A DNA stretch of 64,000 bases from Aeromicrobium endophyticum (GCF_003586285.1 NZ_QUBR01000001.1:310001-374000), one strand, 5' to 3'. Shown: positions 1 to 9,011, counted from the first letter of the stretch. Notes: a model not told the origin generated them from the sequence alone. Numbers and translations: made by a program.

Positions 1-1113
1 ACCCCGGTAGGTCCGCACGGTGCGGCCACCCAGGCGGGTGACGACCTCGTAGGCGATCGTGTCGGTCGCCGCCGCCCAGTCTTGCGCAGTCGGCTCGCCG
101 TCATGACCGGGGCCGAACAACGTCACCAGGTCGCCCCGGCCGGCCGGGGCGTCGCCGAGGTCGACGACGAGCTGGTCCATGCAGACCCGCCCGACCAGCG
201 GCACCCGCGCGCCACCGACCTGCAGCTCGGCCCGGTTGGACGCGGCGACCGCGATGCCGTCGCCATAGCCCATCGGCACCAGCCCGAGCGTGGTCTCGTG
301 ATCGGCGACCCATTGGTGCCCGTACGAGACGCCTGCTCCTGCCGGCACCCGCTTGACCTGCGCGAGACGCGTGCGCAGCGTCATGACGGGGGTCAGCGTC
401 GTCTCGTAGCCCAGGTCGGGGGCGGGCGGGATGCCGTACGCCGCGATGCCCACCCGCACGAGGTCGAGGTGCGTCGACGGACGCGTCAGGGTCGCGGCGG
501 AGTTCGCGAGGTGCCGAAGGTCCGGCGACAGCCCGGCGGCGGCCAGCTCGTCGACCGCGGCCCGGAACACCGACTCCTGGACGTCGTTGGCCGGGTGGTC
601 CGGCTCGTCGGCGCAGGCCAGGTGCGACCAGACGCCGGTGATCTCGACACGGCCCGCGGCTTGGGCCGAGGCAGCCGCGGCGACCAGCGCGGTCCACTCG
701 TCGCCACGGGCGCCGTTGCGCGACAGGCCGGTGTCGACCTTGAGCTGTACCCGCGGGCGCCGGCCCGCGGCGGCGACGATCTCGTCGAGCTGCTCGACCG
801 ACGACGCCGTGAGCTCGATGCCTGCCTCGACCGCCGCGCCGTAGGCGGCGCCGGGGACGGCCAACCAGCACAGCAGCGGACCGGAGTCGCCGGCCTGCCG
901 CAGGGCCAGGGCCTCGTCGATCGTCGCGACGCCGAGCCAGGTGGAGCCCGCCGCACGCGCCGCCCGTGCCATGCGCACCCTGCCGTGGCCGTAGGCATCG
1001 GCCTTGACGACCGTCATCAGGGCCGATGACGGGGCGCAGGCCGCCAAGGCGGCGATGTTCGCACCGAAGGCGTCGAGGTCGATCACGGCCTCGATCTGCG
1101 GAGTGGGCATCAT
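1..1113 (-). CDS. alr: Alanine racemase (3' end just outside window)
   Basis: PLP-dependent alanine racemase, making D-alanine for peptidoglycan in the cytosol. Translating the minus strand gives 371 residues that run off the window edge. The PLP lysine lies in VVKADAYGHG (about residue 37) and the second catalytic base, a tyrosine, in GAGVSYGHQW. The last visible residues, YEVVTRLGGRTVRTYRG, match the usual C-terminus, so only a few codons are missing. The ATG at 1113 overlaps the nnr stop as ATGA, suggesting translational coupling. A second ATG follows directly at 1110. The gene is last in the glmS-acpS-nnr-alr series. Confidence 0.95.
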   Translation of the reverse strand, partial: MMPTPQIEAVIDLDAFGANIAALAACAPSSALMTVVKADAYGHGRVRMARAARAAGSTWLGVATIDEALALRQAGDSGPLLCWLAVPGAAYGAAVEAGIELTASSVEQLDEIVAAAGRRPRVQLKVDTGLSRNGARGDEWTALVAAAASAQAAGRVEITGVWSHLACADEPDHPANDVQESVFRAAVDELAAAGLSPDLRHLANSAATLTRPSTHLDLVRVGIAAYGIPPAPDLGYETTLTPVMTLRTRLAQVKRVPAGAGVSYGHQWVADHETTLGLVPMGYGDGIAVAASNRAELQVGGARVPLVGRVCMDQLVVDLGDAPAGRGDLVTLFGPGHDGEPTAQDWAAATDTIAYEVVTRLGGRTVRTYRG

Positions 1114-2555
1114 CGTCTCCAGTCGCGGACGTCGTCGAGCTCGCCGTCGTGGAAGGCGGCCAGGGTCGCGGGCAGCGCCTGGGCGACGGCCGATGCGGTG
1201 ACCGGTCCGCCGCGATTGGCGCGCACGCTGGCCGCCCCGTGCAGGAATGCCGCGATCGAACCCGCGTCGTGCGGATCGGCGCCGGAGGCCAGCAGCGAGC
1301 CCGCCAGGCCCGCGAGGACGTCGCCCGATCCGGCCGTGCCCAGCCACGGCGACCCGGTGAGGTTGACGCGGGTCGTGCGGCCCGGGGTGGCCACCAGGGT
1401 GCGCGCCCCCTTGAGCAGCACCGTCGCGCCCCAGCGCTCGGCCGCGGCGGTGGCGTGGCGCAGCGGCTCGGCCTCGATCGCGTCGCGTCGGGTGCCCAGC
1501 ATGTCGGCGAGCTCGCCGGCGTGAGGCGTCAGCAGGGCCGGGACGTCGAAGGAGTCGGGCAGGTGCTGCAGCGCGCTGGCGTCGACGACCACGGCGACAC
1601 CGTCGTCGAGGGCGGCCGTGAGCTGCTGCTCGGCATCGTCGCCCCCGCCCGGGCCCACGACCCACGCCTGCACGCGTCCGCGTCCTGCGACCACCTCGGG
1701 TGCGCGATCGACGACCCGGCGGCTCAGCTCGGCGTCGCCCACGAAGCGGACCATGCCGGCCATGCCGGTGAGTGCCCCCGCGACGCACAGGTGCGCCGCG
1801 CCGGCGTACTGCGACGACCCGGCCGCGATGCCCACGACCCCCCGCGAGTACTTCTGGCTGGCCGGCTCGCGCAGCCACGCGAACGTCTCGACCAGCAGGT
1901 GGCCGTCGGACGCCTCGATCGCCTCGACGCTGGCCTGCGGGAGGTGCGGGCCGAGGCCGATGTCGACGAGCTGGGCGATCGAGGCATCGCCCCACCCGGC
2001 GGCTCCGGCGGCCGGGCCGACCAGCAAGGCGTTCTTGTAGGTGCCGAACGTCACCGTGGCATCGGCCGTGACGTGCACCGACGTGGGCAGGGTCGCGCCA
2101 TCGACGTCGACGCCCGAGGGCACGTCGACCGCGACGGTGCGGGGTCGCGTGCCGGCGATCCACTCGGCCCACTCGGCGGCGCGGCCGCTCAGCCCCGGCC
2201 GTGCGCCGATGCCGAAGAGCGCATCGAGGCAGTGACGCTGCTGCGAGGGCGCGTCGACGACCTGGGCACCGGCCGCCAGCGCGGCGTCCAGGCCGGCGGC
2301 GTGGGCCTTGTCGGGGTCGAGCAGGCACAGGTCGACCCGCACCCCGCCGTCGAGCAGGTGGGTCGCCGCGTACAGCGCGTCGCCGCCGTTGTCGCCCGGG
2401 CCGACCAGCATCACCAGCACCTCGCCGGCCGGGACGTGGTCGAGCGCGTCGGCGAGCCCGCGGGCCGCCCGTCGCATCAGCTCGCCGCTCGGCAGGCCGG
2501 CGGCGAGGGCGTGCTCGGCGGCCCGCACGTCGGCGACGGCGTGCGCCCTCAGCAC
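1110..2555 (-). CDS. nnr: Bifunctional NAD(P)H-hydrate epimerase/dehydratase
   Basis: Repairs hydrated NADH and NADPH. The N-terminal YjeF_N epimerase domain (about residues 1-200) carries LVGPGDNGGDALYAA. The C-terminal ribokinase-like dehydratase domain carries LTPHAGELADML and GTAGSGDVLAGLAGSL. The frame stays open far upstream through acpS, but homology begins at LRAHAVADVRAAEHALAAG, so the GTG at 2555, overlapping the end of acpS, is taken as start. This gives 481 aa, normal for the fused family. It overlaps alr by 4 bp, so acpS, nnr and alr are probably translated from one message. Confidence 0.93.
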   Translation of the reverse strand: MLRAHAVADVRAAEHALAAGLPSGELMRRAARGLADALDHVPAGEVLVMLVGPGDNGGDALYAATHLLDGGVRVDLCLLDPDKAHAAGLDAALAAGAQVVDAPSQQRHCLDALFGIGARPGLSGRAAEWAEWIAGTRPRTVAVDVPSGVDVDGATLPTSVHVTADATVTFGTYKNALLVGPAAGAAGWGDASIAQLVDIGLGPHLPQASVEAIEASDGHLLVETFAWLREPASQKYSRGVVGIAAGSSQYAGAAHLCVAGALTGMAGMVRFVGDAELSRRVVDRAPEVVAGRGRVQAWVVGPGGGDDAEQQLTAALDDGVAVVVDASALQHLPDSFDVPALLTPHAGELADMLGTRRDAIEAEPLRHATAAAERWGATVLLKGARTLVATPGRTTRVNLTGSPWLGTAGSGDVLAGLAGSLLASGADPHDAGSIAAFLHGAASVRANRGGPVTASAVAQALPATLAAFHDGELDDVRDWRR

Positions 2556-2902
2556 TCGGCCACCACGAAGGCCGTCGCGACGATCGTGTCGTGCGAGATG
2601 GACAGGTGCGTCGTGGTGATGCCGAGCTCGGTCGCGCGGTCGAGAGCGGCGCCGGTCAGGGTCATGACGGGCGCCCCGACGGCGTCGGCGACGACCTCGA
2701 TGTCCTGCCACGACATCCCCGCCGGCGCCCGGCACGCCTTGACGAAGGCCTCCTTCGCCGCGAAGCGTCCGGCCAGCGACTCGAGCGGCAGATCTGCCTC
2801 GGCCGCGGTGAACAGCCGGTCGCGCAGGGTCGGCGTCCGCTCGAGGGACGCCGCGAATCGGACCAAATCGACCACGTCCACCCCGATCCCGACGATTGCC
2901 AT
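2549..2902 (-). CDS. acpS: Holo-[acyl-carrier-protein] synthase
   Basis: Transfers 4'-phosphopantetheine from CoA to acyl carrier proteins. The 117-aa protein has the small trimeric AcpS form. GIGVDVVDLVRF holds the first metal-binding Asp and SLAGRFAAKEAFVKA holds the Glu/Lys signature; SISHD lies near the end. The start at ATG 2902 is supported by MAIVGIG and by a TAGGCT box seven bases upstream, as in a leaderless transcript. The 3' end overlaps the start of nnr. Coenzyme A synthesis is represented nearby by coaA. Confidence 0.93.
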   Translation of the reverse strand: MAIVGIGVDVVDLVRFAASLERTPTLRDRLFTAAEADLPLESLAGRFAAKEAFVKACRAPAGMSWQDIEVVADAVGAPVMTLTGAALDRATELGITTTHLSISHDTIVATAFVVAEC

Positions 2903-2909
2903 GCTGCTC

Positions 2910-2915
2910 AGCCTA
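2910..2915 (-). promoter_or_regulatory. -10 box, probable leaderless start of acpS
   Basis: TAGGCT on the minus strand fits the actinobacterial TAnnnT -10 consensus and ends 7 nt before the acpS ATG, so transcription would start at or next to the start codon. No clear -35 is visible. acpS-nnr-alr may therefore have its own promoter. Confidence 0.5.
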
Positions 2916-3030
2916 TCGTCGCCCCCACCACTGGCCGAGGGAGCGCCAGCGACCGAAGGCAGGCGTCCGCGCGAAGCGCGGCCGGCGCGAGGAACGAGCG
3001 ACGGGAGCGGCGACGAAGGAGCCGCGCGCC
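2916..3030. other. GC-rich spacer between glmS and acpS with a small hairpin
   Basis: No gene is seen here. The stretch is very GC-rich and contains a perfect 6-bp hairpin, CCGCGC-GAA-GCGCGG (2967-2981). Next to it is a purine-rich run with recurring GAGCGACG/GAGCGGCGACG words (about 2990-3020). It could be a dispersed intergenic repeat or a degenerate terminator after glmS; one copy alone cannot decide this. Confidence 0.3.
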
Positions 3031-4875
3031 CTATTCGACCGTGACCGACTTGGCCAGGTTGCGGGGCTGGTCGACGTCGTGACCCAGCTGGTCGGCGAAC
3101 TCGGTGGCGAAGATCTGCAGCGGGACCGTCGCGACGAGCGGCTGCAGGAGCGTCGGCACCTTCGGCAGGCGGATGAGGTGGTCGGCGTAGGGCACCACGT
3201 CGTCGTCGCCGTCCTCGGCGAGCACGATCGTGCGGGCCCCACGCGCCCGGATCTCCTGGATGCTGCTGATGGTCTTCTCCTGCAGCTGGTCGCGCCCCTT
3301 GGGCGGTACGACCACGAACACCGGGAGCCCGTCCTCGACCAGCGCGATCGGGCCGTGCTTGAGCTCGCCGGCCGCGAAGCCCTCGGCGTGGATGTAGGCC
3401 AGCTCCTTGAGCTTGAGGGCCCCCTCGAGCGCGACGGGGTAGCCGACGTGGCGACCGAGGAACAGGATCGACCGCGACCCCGACAGGTCGGCAGCGAGCT
3501 TGCGCACCTGGTCGCCCTCGTCGAGCAGCCGCTGGATGCCCGCCGGCACCCGGTCGATCTCGGCGAGGATGCTGGCGATCTCGTCGCCGTACTTGGTGCC
3601 CTTGACCTGGGCCAGGTAGAGCGCCAGGAGGTAGCAGGCGACGACCTGCGACAAGAAGCCCTTGGTCGAGGCGACCGCGACCTCGGGACCGGCGTGCGTG
3701 TAGATCACCGCGTCGGACTCGCGCGGGATGGTGGAGCCGTTGGTGTTGCAGATCGACAGCACCCGAGCCTTCTGCTGACGGGCGTACCGGATGGCCATGA
3801 GGGTGTCCATCGTCTCGCCCGACTGGCTGATCGCGACCACCAGCGTGCTCTTGTCGAGGATCGGGTCGCGGTAGCGGAACTCCGAGGCCAGCTCGACCTC
3901 GCACGGGATGCGCGTCCAGTGCTCGATCGCGTACTTGGCGACGAGGCCCGCGTAGGACGCCGTGCCGCACGCGATGATGACGATGCGGTCGACCTCGCGC
4001 AGCTCGTCGTCGCTGAGGCGCATCTCGTCGAGCTGCAGCTGACCGGTCTGGGAGTGCCTGCCCAGCAGCGTGTCGGCGACGGCCTGGGGCTGCTCGTCCA
4101 TCTCCTTGAGCATGAACCACTCATAACCGCCCTTCTCAGCGGCCGAGACGTCCCAGTCGACGTGGTACTCCTTGGTCTCGGCGGGAGCGCCGAAGAAGTC
4201 GGTGACCACGATCTCGTCGGGGGTGATCGTGACGACCTGGTCCTGGCCGAGCTCGACGGCGTCGCGGGTGTACTCGATGAACGCCGCGACGTCGGAGCCG
4301 AGGAAGTTCTCGCCGTCGCCGCGCCCGACCACCAGCGGCGAGTTGCGGCGCGCGCCGACGACGACGTCGGGCTGGTCGGCGTCGCAGATCACCAGCGTGA
4401 AGGCACCCTCGAGCCGCTGGCACACGGCGCGCACGGCGTCCGAGAGGTCGGGCGTGCCGGCGAGGACGTCGTGCAGGAGGTGGGCGACGACCTCGGTGTC
4501 GGTCTCGGAGACCAGCTCGTGCCCCGCTGCCTCGAGCTCGGCACGCAGCACCGCGAAGTTCTCGATGATGCCGTTGTGCACGACGGCGACGCGCCGCGTC
4601 TCGTCGAGGTGCGGGTGGGCGTTGACGTCGTTGGGGGCCCCGTGGGTGGCCCACCGGGTGTGGCCGATGCCCGTGTGGGTGACGGGAAGGGGTCGAGCCG
4701 CCAGCTCGGCGTCGAGGTTGAGCAGCTTGCCGGCCTTCTTGGCCGAGAAGATGGTGCCGTCGCCGACGAGCGCCACGCCTCCCGAGTCGTAGCCGCGGTA
4801 CTCGAGCCGCCTGAGACCGCCCATGACGACGTCGAGGGCGGACCGCTGACCGACATATCCGACAATTCCGCACAT
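3031..4875 (-). CDS. glmS: Glutamine--fructose-6-phosphate aminotransferase
   Basis: Makes glucosamine-6-phosphate from fructose-6-phosphate and glutamine, the entry to UDP-GlcNAc. It has 614 aa, the standard length. The N-terminal glutaminase domain begins MCGIVGYVG with nucleophile Cys2. Two SIS isomerase domains follow, with SQSGETMDTL and CNTNGSTIPRESD, and the protein ends KSVTVE. The ATG at 4875 leaves Cys2 correctly placed after Met removal. A TAGACT box ends 6 nt upstream, suggesting a leaderless mRNA. glmM, the next enzyme of the pathway, lies at 7.1-8.5 kb. No glmS ribozyme is seen upstream. Confidence 0.97.
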   Translation of the reverse strand: MCGIVGYVGQRSALDVVMGGLRRLEYRGYDSGGVALVGDGTIFSAKKAGKLLNLDAELAARPLPVTHTGIGHTRWATHGAPNDVNAHPHLDETRRVAVVHNGIIENFAVLRAELEAAGHELVSETDTEVVAHLLHDVLAGTPDLSDAVRAVCQRLEGAFTLVICDADQPDVVVGARRNSPLVVGRGDGENFLGSDVAAFIEYTRDAVELGQDQVVTITPDEIVVTDFFGAPAETKEYHVDWDVSAAEKGGYEWFMLKEMDEQPQAVADTLLGRHSQTGQLQLDEMRLSDDELREVDRIVIIACGTASYAGLVAKYAIEHWTRIPCEVELASEFRYRDPILDKSTLVVAISQSGETMDTLMAIRYARQQKARVLSICNTNGSTIPRESDAVIYTHAGPEVAVASTKGFLSQVVACYLLALYLAQVKGTKYGDEIASILAEIDRVPAGIQRLLDEGDQVRKLAADLSGSRSILFLGRHVGYPVALEGALKLKELAYIHAEGFAAGELKHGPIALVEDGLPVFVVVPPKGRDQLQEKTISSIQEIRARGARTIVLAEDGDDDVVPYADHLIRLPKVPTLLQPLVATVPLQIFATEFADQLGHDVDQPRNLAKSVTVE

Positions 4876-4881
4876 GGGTCG

Positions 4882-4887
4882 AGTCTA
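4882..4887 (-). promoter_or_regulatory. -10 box, probable leaderless start of glmS
   Basis: TAGACT on the minus strand lies 6 nt before the glmS ATG. It matches TAnnnT well and places the transcription start on the start codon. No convincing -35 is seen. Confidence 0.5.
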
Positions 4888-4971
4888 ACGGCGACGGCTC
4901 CGCGGCCGGGTCAGGCCGCCGTCGACCGGCGCGCGGGAGGCCCGCGTGCACCATTCGGACGACGGTGACGT

Positions 4972-4977
4972 GACAAT
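4972..4977 (+). promoter_or_regulatory. -10-like box before coaA
   Basis: GACAAT ends 7 nt before the ATG chosen for coaA (4985). It keeps the critical A2 and T6 of the -10 consensus. This favours the ATG at 4985 over in-frame ATGs at 4946 and 4976 and suggests a leaderless transcript. Confidence 0.4.
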
Positions 4978-4984
4978 GGTCGTC

Positions 4985-5926
4985 ATGACCCGCGACCACT
5001 CCCCGTACGTCGAGCTCGAGAGGGCAGCGTGGGCCGGGCTCGCGGGCGACGCACCGCAGCCCCTCAAGCCGCACGAGGTCGAGCGCGTTCGGGGCTTCGG
5101 CGACGAGCTCGACCTCGAGGAGGTCCGCCAGGTCTACGTGCCGATGACGCAGCTCATCAGCATGCGCGTCCGCCTGGCCGGGGCTCTGTACGAGGCGACG
5201 GAGGAGTTCCTGCACGCACCGCAGTCGCGCCGCACGCCGTTCGTCATCGGCATCGCCGGCTCGGTCGCGGCGGGCAAGTCGACGACCGCGCGCCTGCTGC
5301 GCGAGCTGCTGGCGCAGTCCCCCGACCATCCCGTCGTCGAGCTGGTCACGACCGACGGGTTCCTGTTCCCGAACGCCGAGCTCGAACGACGTGACCTGCT
5401 GGGGCGCAAGGGATTTCCCGAGTCGTACGACCGCAAGGCGCTGCTGAGGTTCGTCATGGAGGTCAAGTCGGGCGTCGAGGTCGTCACCGCGCCCGTCTAC
5501 TCGCACCTGACCTACGACCGCACCGACGAGGTCGTCACGGTCAAGGCACCCGACATCGTCATCGTCGAGGGCCTCAACGTGCTGGCCCCGGCACGGCCCC
5601 GAGGCGACGGGTCGCCGGGCCTGGCGGTCAGCGACTTCTTCGACTTCTCGATCTACGTCGACGCCTCCGGCAAGGATCTCCGCCGCTGGTACGTCGACCG
5701 CTTCCTCGCGCTGCGCAAGACGGCCTTCGCCGATCCCGAGTCGTACTTCCACCGCTACAGCTCGTTCACCGACGAGCAGGCCGTCGAGCGCGCCGGCGAG
5801 CTGTGGGACACGATCAACGCGCCCAACCTCAAGGAGAACATCGCCACCACGCGGGGCCGCGCCTCGCTCGTGCTGCGCAAGGGCCCCGACCACGCGGTCG
5901 ACTGGGTCCGCCTCCGCAAGATCTGA
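4985..5926 (+). CDS. coaA: Pantothenate kinase, type I
   Basis: ATP-dependent phosphorylation of pantothenate, the first and controlling step of CoA synthesis. The 313-aa protein (E. coli CoaA is 316) has the Walker A motif GSVAAGKS at about residues 92-99 and the family blocks TTDGFLFPNAELE, GFPESYD and IVEGLNVL. The end IATTRGRASLVLRKGPDHAV is typical. In-frame ATGs at 4946 and 4976 exist, but conservation starts after MTRDHSPYVELERA. It is divergent from glmS and convergent with the GNAT at 6047-7015, with a palindromic repeat between the two ends. Confidence 0.96.
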   Translation: MTRDHSPYVELERAAWAGLAGDAPQPLKPHEVERVRGFGDELDLEEVRQVYVPMTQLISMRVRLAGALYEATEEFLHAPQSRRTPFVIGIAGSVAAGKSTTARLLRELLAQSPDHPVVELVTTDGFLFPNAELERRDLLGRKGFPESYDRKALLRFVMEVKSGVEVVTAPVYSHLTYDRTDEVVTVKAPDIVIVEGLNVLAPARPRGDGSPGLAVSDFFDFSIYVDASGKDLRRWYVDRFLALRKTAFADPESYFHRYSSFTDEQAVERAGELWDTINAPNLKENIATTRGRASLVLRKGPDHAVDWVRLRKI

Positions 5927-5961
5927 CCCCTCCCCAGGCGGCCCCGCCCGCCCCCTTTCCG

Positions 5962-6032
5962 CGAGTGGCGCAGTCTCGCGTATCTGAGACGGCGTTTCCC
6001 GCAGGAATGCGCCACTCGGGAGCCGTGAGGCG
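5962..6032. repeat. Palindromic intergenic repeat, copy 1
   Basis: An 11-bp arm CGAGTGGCGCA (5962-5972) is repeated in inverse as TGCGCCACTCG (6008-6018), making a 57-bp element. A tail related to GAGCCGTGAGGCG follows. The same element, with identical arms and identical 57-bp length but different core, lies at 7058-7128 on the other side of the GNAT gene. It sits between convergent genes, so it could also act as a bidirectional terminator. Confidence 0.75.
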
Positions 6033-6046
6033 CCGCTCGCGCGACG

Positions 6047-7015
6047 TCAGATCGGCCGGACGTACTCGCCGGTCCAGGCCGTCTGACGAAAGCCCAGCCT
6101 CTCGTTGACGGCGATCATGTGCTGGTTGCTCGCGGCGTTCTCGGTCGTGACGCGCCGCCGCCCCTCCAGCAGGTCGGCCGAGGCCTGCATCGCGCGGATC
6201 TTCATCGCCAGCCCCAGGCCGTGGCCGCGGTGCTCGCGACGCACCAGGGTGTCCCACTGGTAGACCTCGACGCCGTCGCCGGCGAACGCCAGCTGGGTGT
6301 GGCCGGCGAGCCCGCCGCCCGCCGCTCGCGCCACCACGACCTGCATCTCGCGCCTGACGCGGACGAGGTCGGCCTCGTCCTTGCGCACGCGGGCGGCGTC
6401 CCAGTGCTCGTCCTCGAGCCCCGCGTCGCCGCTCGGCGCCTCGGACGTCAGCATGCGCCGCAGGTCGGCGTACTCGTCGACCCACTCGTCGGGGCAGGCT
6501 CCGCGCCAGGTCTCGAGCGCGTAGCCGGGTGCCACCTGCAGGGGTGGGAGCGTCGCCGGCAGCACGAGCTCGCGGACCGCGTCGAGGATGTCCAGCTCGA
6601 AGCCGTGTGCCTCGGCGAACCACCGGCCGGCATCGCCCTCGACGTCGACGGCCCACGCCGGCATCGAGAACGCCGTGGTACGGCCGTGCGACCGCGCGAT
6701 GCCCAGCAGGTGGCTGAGCACCTGGGTGCCATGGCCCCGACGGCGGTGCTCCGGCGGCACGAAGACCTCGACGAAGGCGAACGCCGTGTTGTCGCTGAGC
6801 GGCATGACGCACCAGCCGGCCGCCACGGTGAGACCGGAGTCGTCGCGGCCGATCACCGCGACCTTGGTGCCGTAGGCGTCGTCGGTCAGGTTGACCCGCT
6901 TCTCGACCGCCAGCCACGGGGCATCGAACGGACGTCCCGACGAGCGGCGGTAGACGTCGTAGAAGGGCTCGAAGGATGCGGCATCGGCGAGGTCGACGAC
7001 GCGGACCGTGGTCAT
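6047..7015 (-). CDS. Two-domain GNAT acetyltransferase
   Basis: Predicted acetyl-CoA-dependent N-acetyltransferase, 322 aa, with two tandem GNAT folds. The first (about 1-150) has the acetyl-CoA-binding P-loop form PPEHRRRGHGTQVLSHLL. The second (about 165-322) has RREHRGHGLGLAMKI and ends with ENAASNQHMIAVNERLGF. Duplicated GNATs of this kind occur widely in actinobacteria; some are mycothiol-synthase-like, but the substrate cannot be told from sequence. The ATG at 7015 has a TAGGCT box 6 nt upstream. The gene is bracketed by two copies of a 57-bp palindromic repeat. Confidence 0.85.
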   Translation of the reverse strand: MTTVRVVDLADAASFEPFYDVYRRSSGRPFDAPWLAVEKRVNLTDDAYGTKVAVIGRDDSGLTVAAGWCVMPLSDNTAFAFVEVFVPPEHRRRGHGTQVLSHLLGIARSHGRTTAFSMPAWAVDVEGDAGRWFAEAHGFELDILDAVRELVLPATLPPLQVAPGYALETWRGACPDEWVDEYADLRRMLTSEAPSGDAGLEDEHWDAARVRKDEADLVRVRREMQVVVARAAGGGLAGHTQLAFAGDGVEVYQWDTLVRREHRGHGLGLAMKIRAMQASADLLEGRRRVTTENAASNQHMIAVNERLGFRQTAWTGEYVRPI

Positions 7016-7021
7016 GGGCCC

Positions 7022-7027
7022 AGCCTA
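7022..7027 (-). promoter_or_regulatory. -10 box, probable leaderless start of the GNAT
   Basis: TAGGCT on the minus strand ends 6 nt before the ATG at 7015. Good TAnnnT match, leaderless spacing, no recognisable -35. Confidence 0.5.
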
Positions 7028-7035
7028 GGACGCGC

Positions 7036-7128
7036 GCGAGTGGCGCGTTCGCGTCCCCGAGTGGCGCACTCTCGTGCGACACGCCGTCCCAGAATCACCG
7101 AACTGCGCCACTCGCGAGCCGTGGGGCG
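7036..7128. repeat. Palindromic intergenic repeat, copy 2
   Basis: CGAGTGGCGCA (7058-7068) and its inverse TGCGCCACTCG (7104-7114) bound a 57-bp element, followed by CGAGCCGTGGGGCG. Arms, length and tail match the copy at 5962-6032, while the 35-bp core differs. A further half-arm, CGAGTGGCGCG, lies just before it near 7037-7046. It is located between the glmM stop and the GNAT start. Confidence 0.75.
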
Positions 7129-7134
7129 GGAGGC

Positions 7135-8481
7135 TCAGCGGCCGAGGGTGGTGCGGACGACGTCGGCGAGGTGCTGCGCGACGGCTGAGGCCTCTTCGTG
7201 GGTCGTGGCCTCGACCATGACGCGCACCAACGGCTCGGTGCCGGACTGTCGCAGCAGCACCCGCCCGGCGTCGCCGAGCCTGGCGCTGGCGATCGCGACC
7301 TCGCCCTGGAGCGTGGGGTCGGTGTCGGCCCGCGACTTGTCGACGTCGGGGACGTTGACCAGCACCTGGGGCAGGCGTCGCATGACGGACGCGAGCTGCG
7401 ACAGCGACGACCCCGTCTGCTTCATGCGCGCCGCGAGGTGCGCCGCGGTGAGCACGCCGTCGCCCGTGGTGGCGTAGTCGCCCATGATGACGTGCCCCGA
7501 CTGCTCGCCGCCCATGGAGAAGGCGCCGGCGCGCATCGCCTCGAGCACGTACCGGTCGCCGACCGCGGTCTGGATGACGGTGATGCCGGCAGCCTCGAGG
7601 GCCTGCACGAAGCCCAGGTTGCTCATGACGGTGGCCACGACGGTGTCGTCAGCCAGCCGGCCGGCGTCGCGGGCCGACAGCGCCAGGATCGCCAGGATGT
7701 GGTCGCCGTCGACGACCGCCCCGGTCTGGTCGACCGCCAGGCACCGGTCGGCGTCGCCGTCGAAGGCGAAGCCCGCGTCGGCCCCGTGCTCGACGACGGC
7801 CTTCTGCAGGTCGTCGAGGTGCGTCGACCCGCAGTTCTCGTTGATGTTGAGGCCGTCGGGATCGGCGTGGATCGCCACGACCGTGGCGCCCAGCTGCTCG
7901 AAGACCTCGGGCCCGACGCGGTGCGCCGCGCCGTTGGCGCAGTCGAGGACGACCGTGAGGCCGTCGAGACGGACCGGGGTGGAGTCGACCAGGTGCTTGA
8001 CGTAGGCGGCGACGCCCGCGTGGCTGTCGCCGATGCGGCCGACGTCGGCCCCGATCGGCCGGTCCCACGGCTCCTCGAGACGCTCCTCGATGAGACGCTC
8101 GATGTCGTCGTCGAGCTTGAGACCGCCGCGCGCCAGGAACTTGATGCCGTTGTCGGGCATCGCGTTGTGGCTCGCCGAGATCATGACGCCCATGTCGGCG
8201 GCGAGGTGCGACGTCAGGTACGCGGCTCCGGGCGTCGGGACGATGCCGAGCCGGTGCACGTCGACCCCGGCAGATGCAAGACCCGCGACCACCGCGGCCT
8301 CCAGGAATTCTCCGGAGGCACGGGGATCGCGGGCCACGACTGCCGTGGGGCGCTGGTCGGCGAACGCACCGACCTCGCCCAGCACGTGGGCCGCGGCGAC
8401 GGCGAGGTCGACGGCGAGCTCGGCGGTCAGGTCGCGGTTCGCGACCCCCCGAACGCCATCGGTGCCAAAGATGCGGCCCAC
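7135..8481 (-). CDS. glmM: Phosphoglucosamine mutase
   Basis: Interconverts glucosamine-6-phosphate and glucosamine-1-phosphate on the way to UDP-GlcNAc, following GlmS. It has 448 aa, standard length, starting (GTG) with [14 protein letters not shown]. The active-site phosphoserine lies in [12 protein letters not shown], the Mg-binding loop is FDGDADRC, and the phosphate-binding end is [15 protein letters not shown]. The start lies 7 bp after the rpsI stop, so it is likely cotranscribed with rplM-rpsI, the usual actinobacterial arrangement. Confidence 0.97.
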   Translation of the reverse strand: MGRIFGTDGVRGVANRDLTAELAVDLAVAAAHVLGEVGAFADQRPTAVVARDPRASGEFLEAAVVAGLASAGVDVHRLGIVPTPGAAYLTSHLAADMGVMISASHNAMPDNGIKFLARGGLKLDDDIERLIEERLEEPWDRPIGADVGRIGDSHAGVAAYVKHLVDSTPVRLDGLTVVLDCANGAAHRVGPEVFEQLGATVVAIHADPDGLNINENCGSTHLDDLQKAVVEHGADAGFAFDGDADRCLAVDQTGAVVDGDHILAILALSARDAGRLADDTVVATVMSNLGFVQALEAAGITVIQTAVGDRYVLEAMRAGAFSMGGEQSGHVIMGDYATTGDGVLTAAHLAARMKQTGSSLSQLASVMRRLPQVLVNVPDVDKSRADTDPTLQGEVAIASARLGDAGRVLLRQSGTEPLVRVMVEATTHEEASAVAQHLADVVRTTLGR

Positions 8482-8488
8482 GGTGGGA

Positions 8489-8992
8489 TCAGCGCTTGCT
8501 GTACTGCGGCGCCTTGCGTGCCTTCTTGAGACCGGCCTTCTTGCGCTCCTTGATGCGCGAGTCGCGCGTCAGGAGTCCGGCCTTCTTCAGGGCGGGGCGG
8601 TTGGCCTCTTCGTCGATCTGGTTGAGCGAGCGGGCCACGCCGAGACGCAGGGCGCCGGCCTGACCGGTCATGCCGCCACCGGTGACGCGGGCGATGACGT
8701 CGAAACGATCCTGCAGACCGGTCTCGGCGAACGCCTCCTTCGCGATCTGCTGGTGCAGCTTGTTCGGGAGGTACTCCTCGAGCGGCTTGCCGTTGACGGT
8801 CCAGACGCCGGTGCCCGGCACGATGCGGACGCGAGCGATGGCCTCCTTGCGACGGCCCGTGGCAGCACCGGGGGCGATCGTCGCCGGCTTGCTGGAGGTC
8901 TCGGAGGCACCAGCGGACTCGGAGGTGTACGCGACACCCTCGGAGTTGGTCTGGAACTCGGTGGTCTCTTCGGTGGTGGCGGTCTCAGCCAT
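8489..8992 (-). CDS. rpsI: 30S ribosomal protein S9
   Basis: uS9, 167 aa. The conserved core begins near residue 45 with [15 protein letters not shown] and ends with the decoding-site tail [12 protein letters not shown]. About 40 residues of Thr/Glu/Ser-rich, acidic sequence precede the core and are absent from the 130-aa E. coli protein; such extensions are common in high-GC actinobacteria. It lies between rplM and glmM in one operon. Confidence 0.97.
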   Translation of the reverse strand: MAETATTEETTEFQTNSEGVAYTSESAGASETSSKPATIAPGAATGRRKEAIARVRIVPGTGVWTVNGKPLEEYLPNKLHQQIAKEAFAETGLQDRFDVIARVTGGGMTGQAGALRLGVARSLNQIDEEANRPALKKAGLLTRDSRIKERKKAGLKKARKAPQYSKR

Positions 8993-9011
8993 GATGACGC
9001 TTACCTACTCT

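Noticed and set aside
82-1029. Long plus-strand open frame across the alanine racemase gene
   Set aside because: It is antisense to clear Alr coding sequence and has the Arg/Gly-rich composition of a shadow frame in GC-rich DNA.
2967-2981. CCGCGC-GAA-GCGCGG as a terminator of glmS
   Set aside because: The stem is only 6 bp with no U-tract and lies 50 bp after the stop; kept only as a note in the spacer entry.
4876-4984. glmS ribozyme or T-box in the glmS upstream region
   Set aside because: Only about 100 bp separate the divergent glmS and coaA; no ribozyme core was seen and the -10 box argues for a leaderless mRNA.
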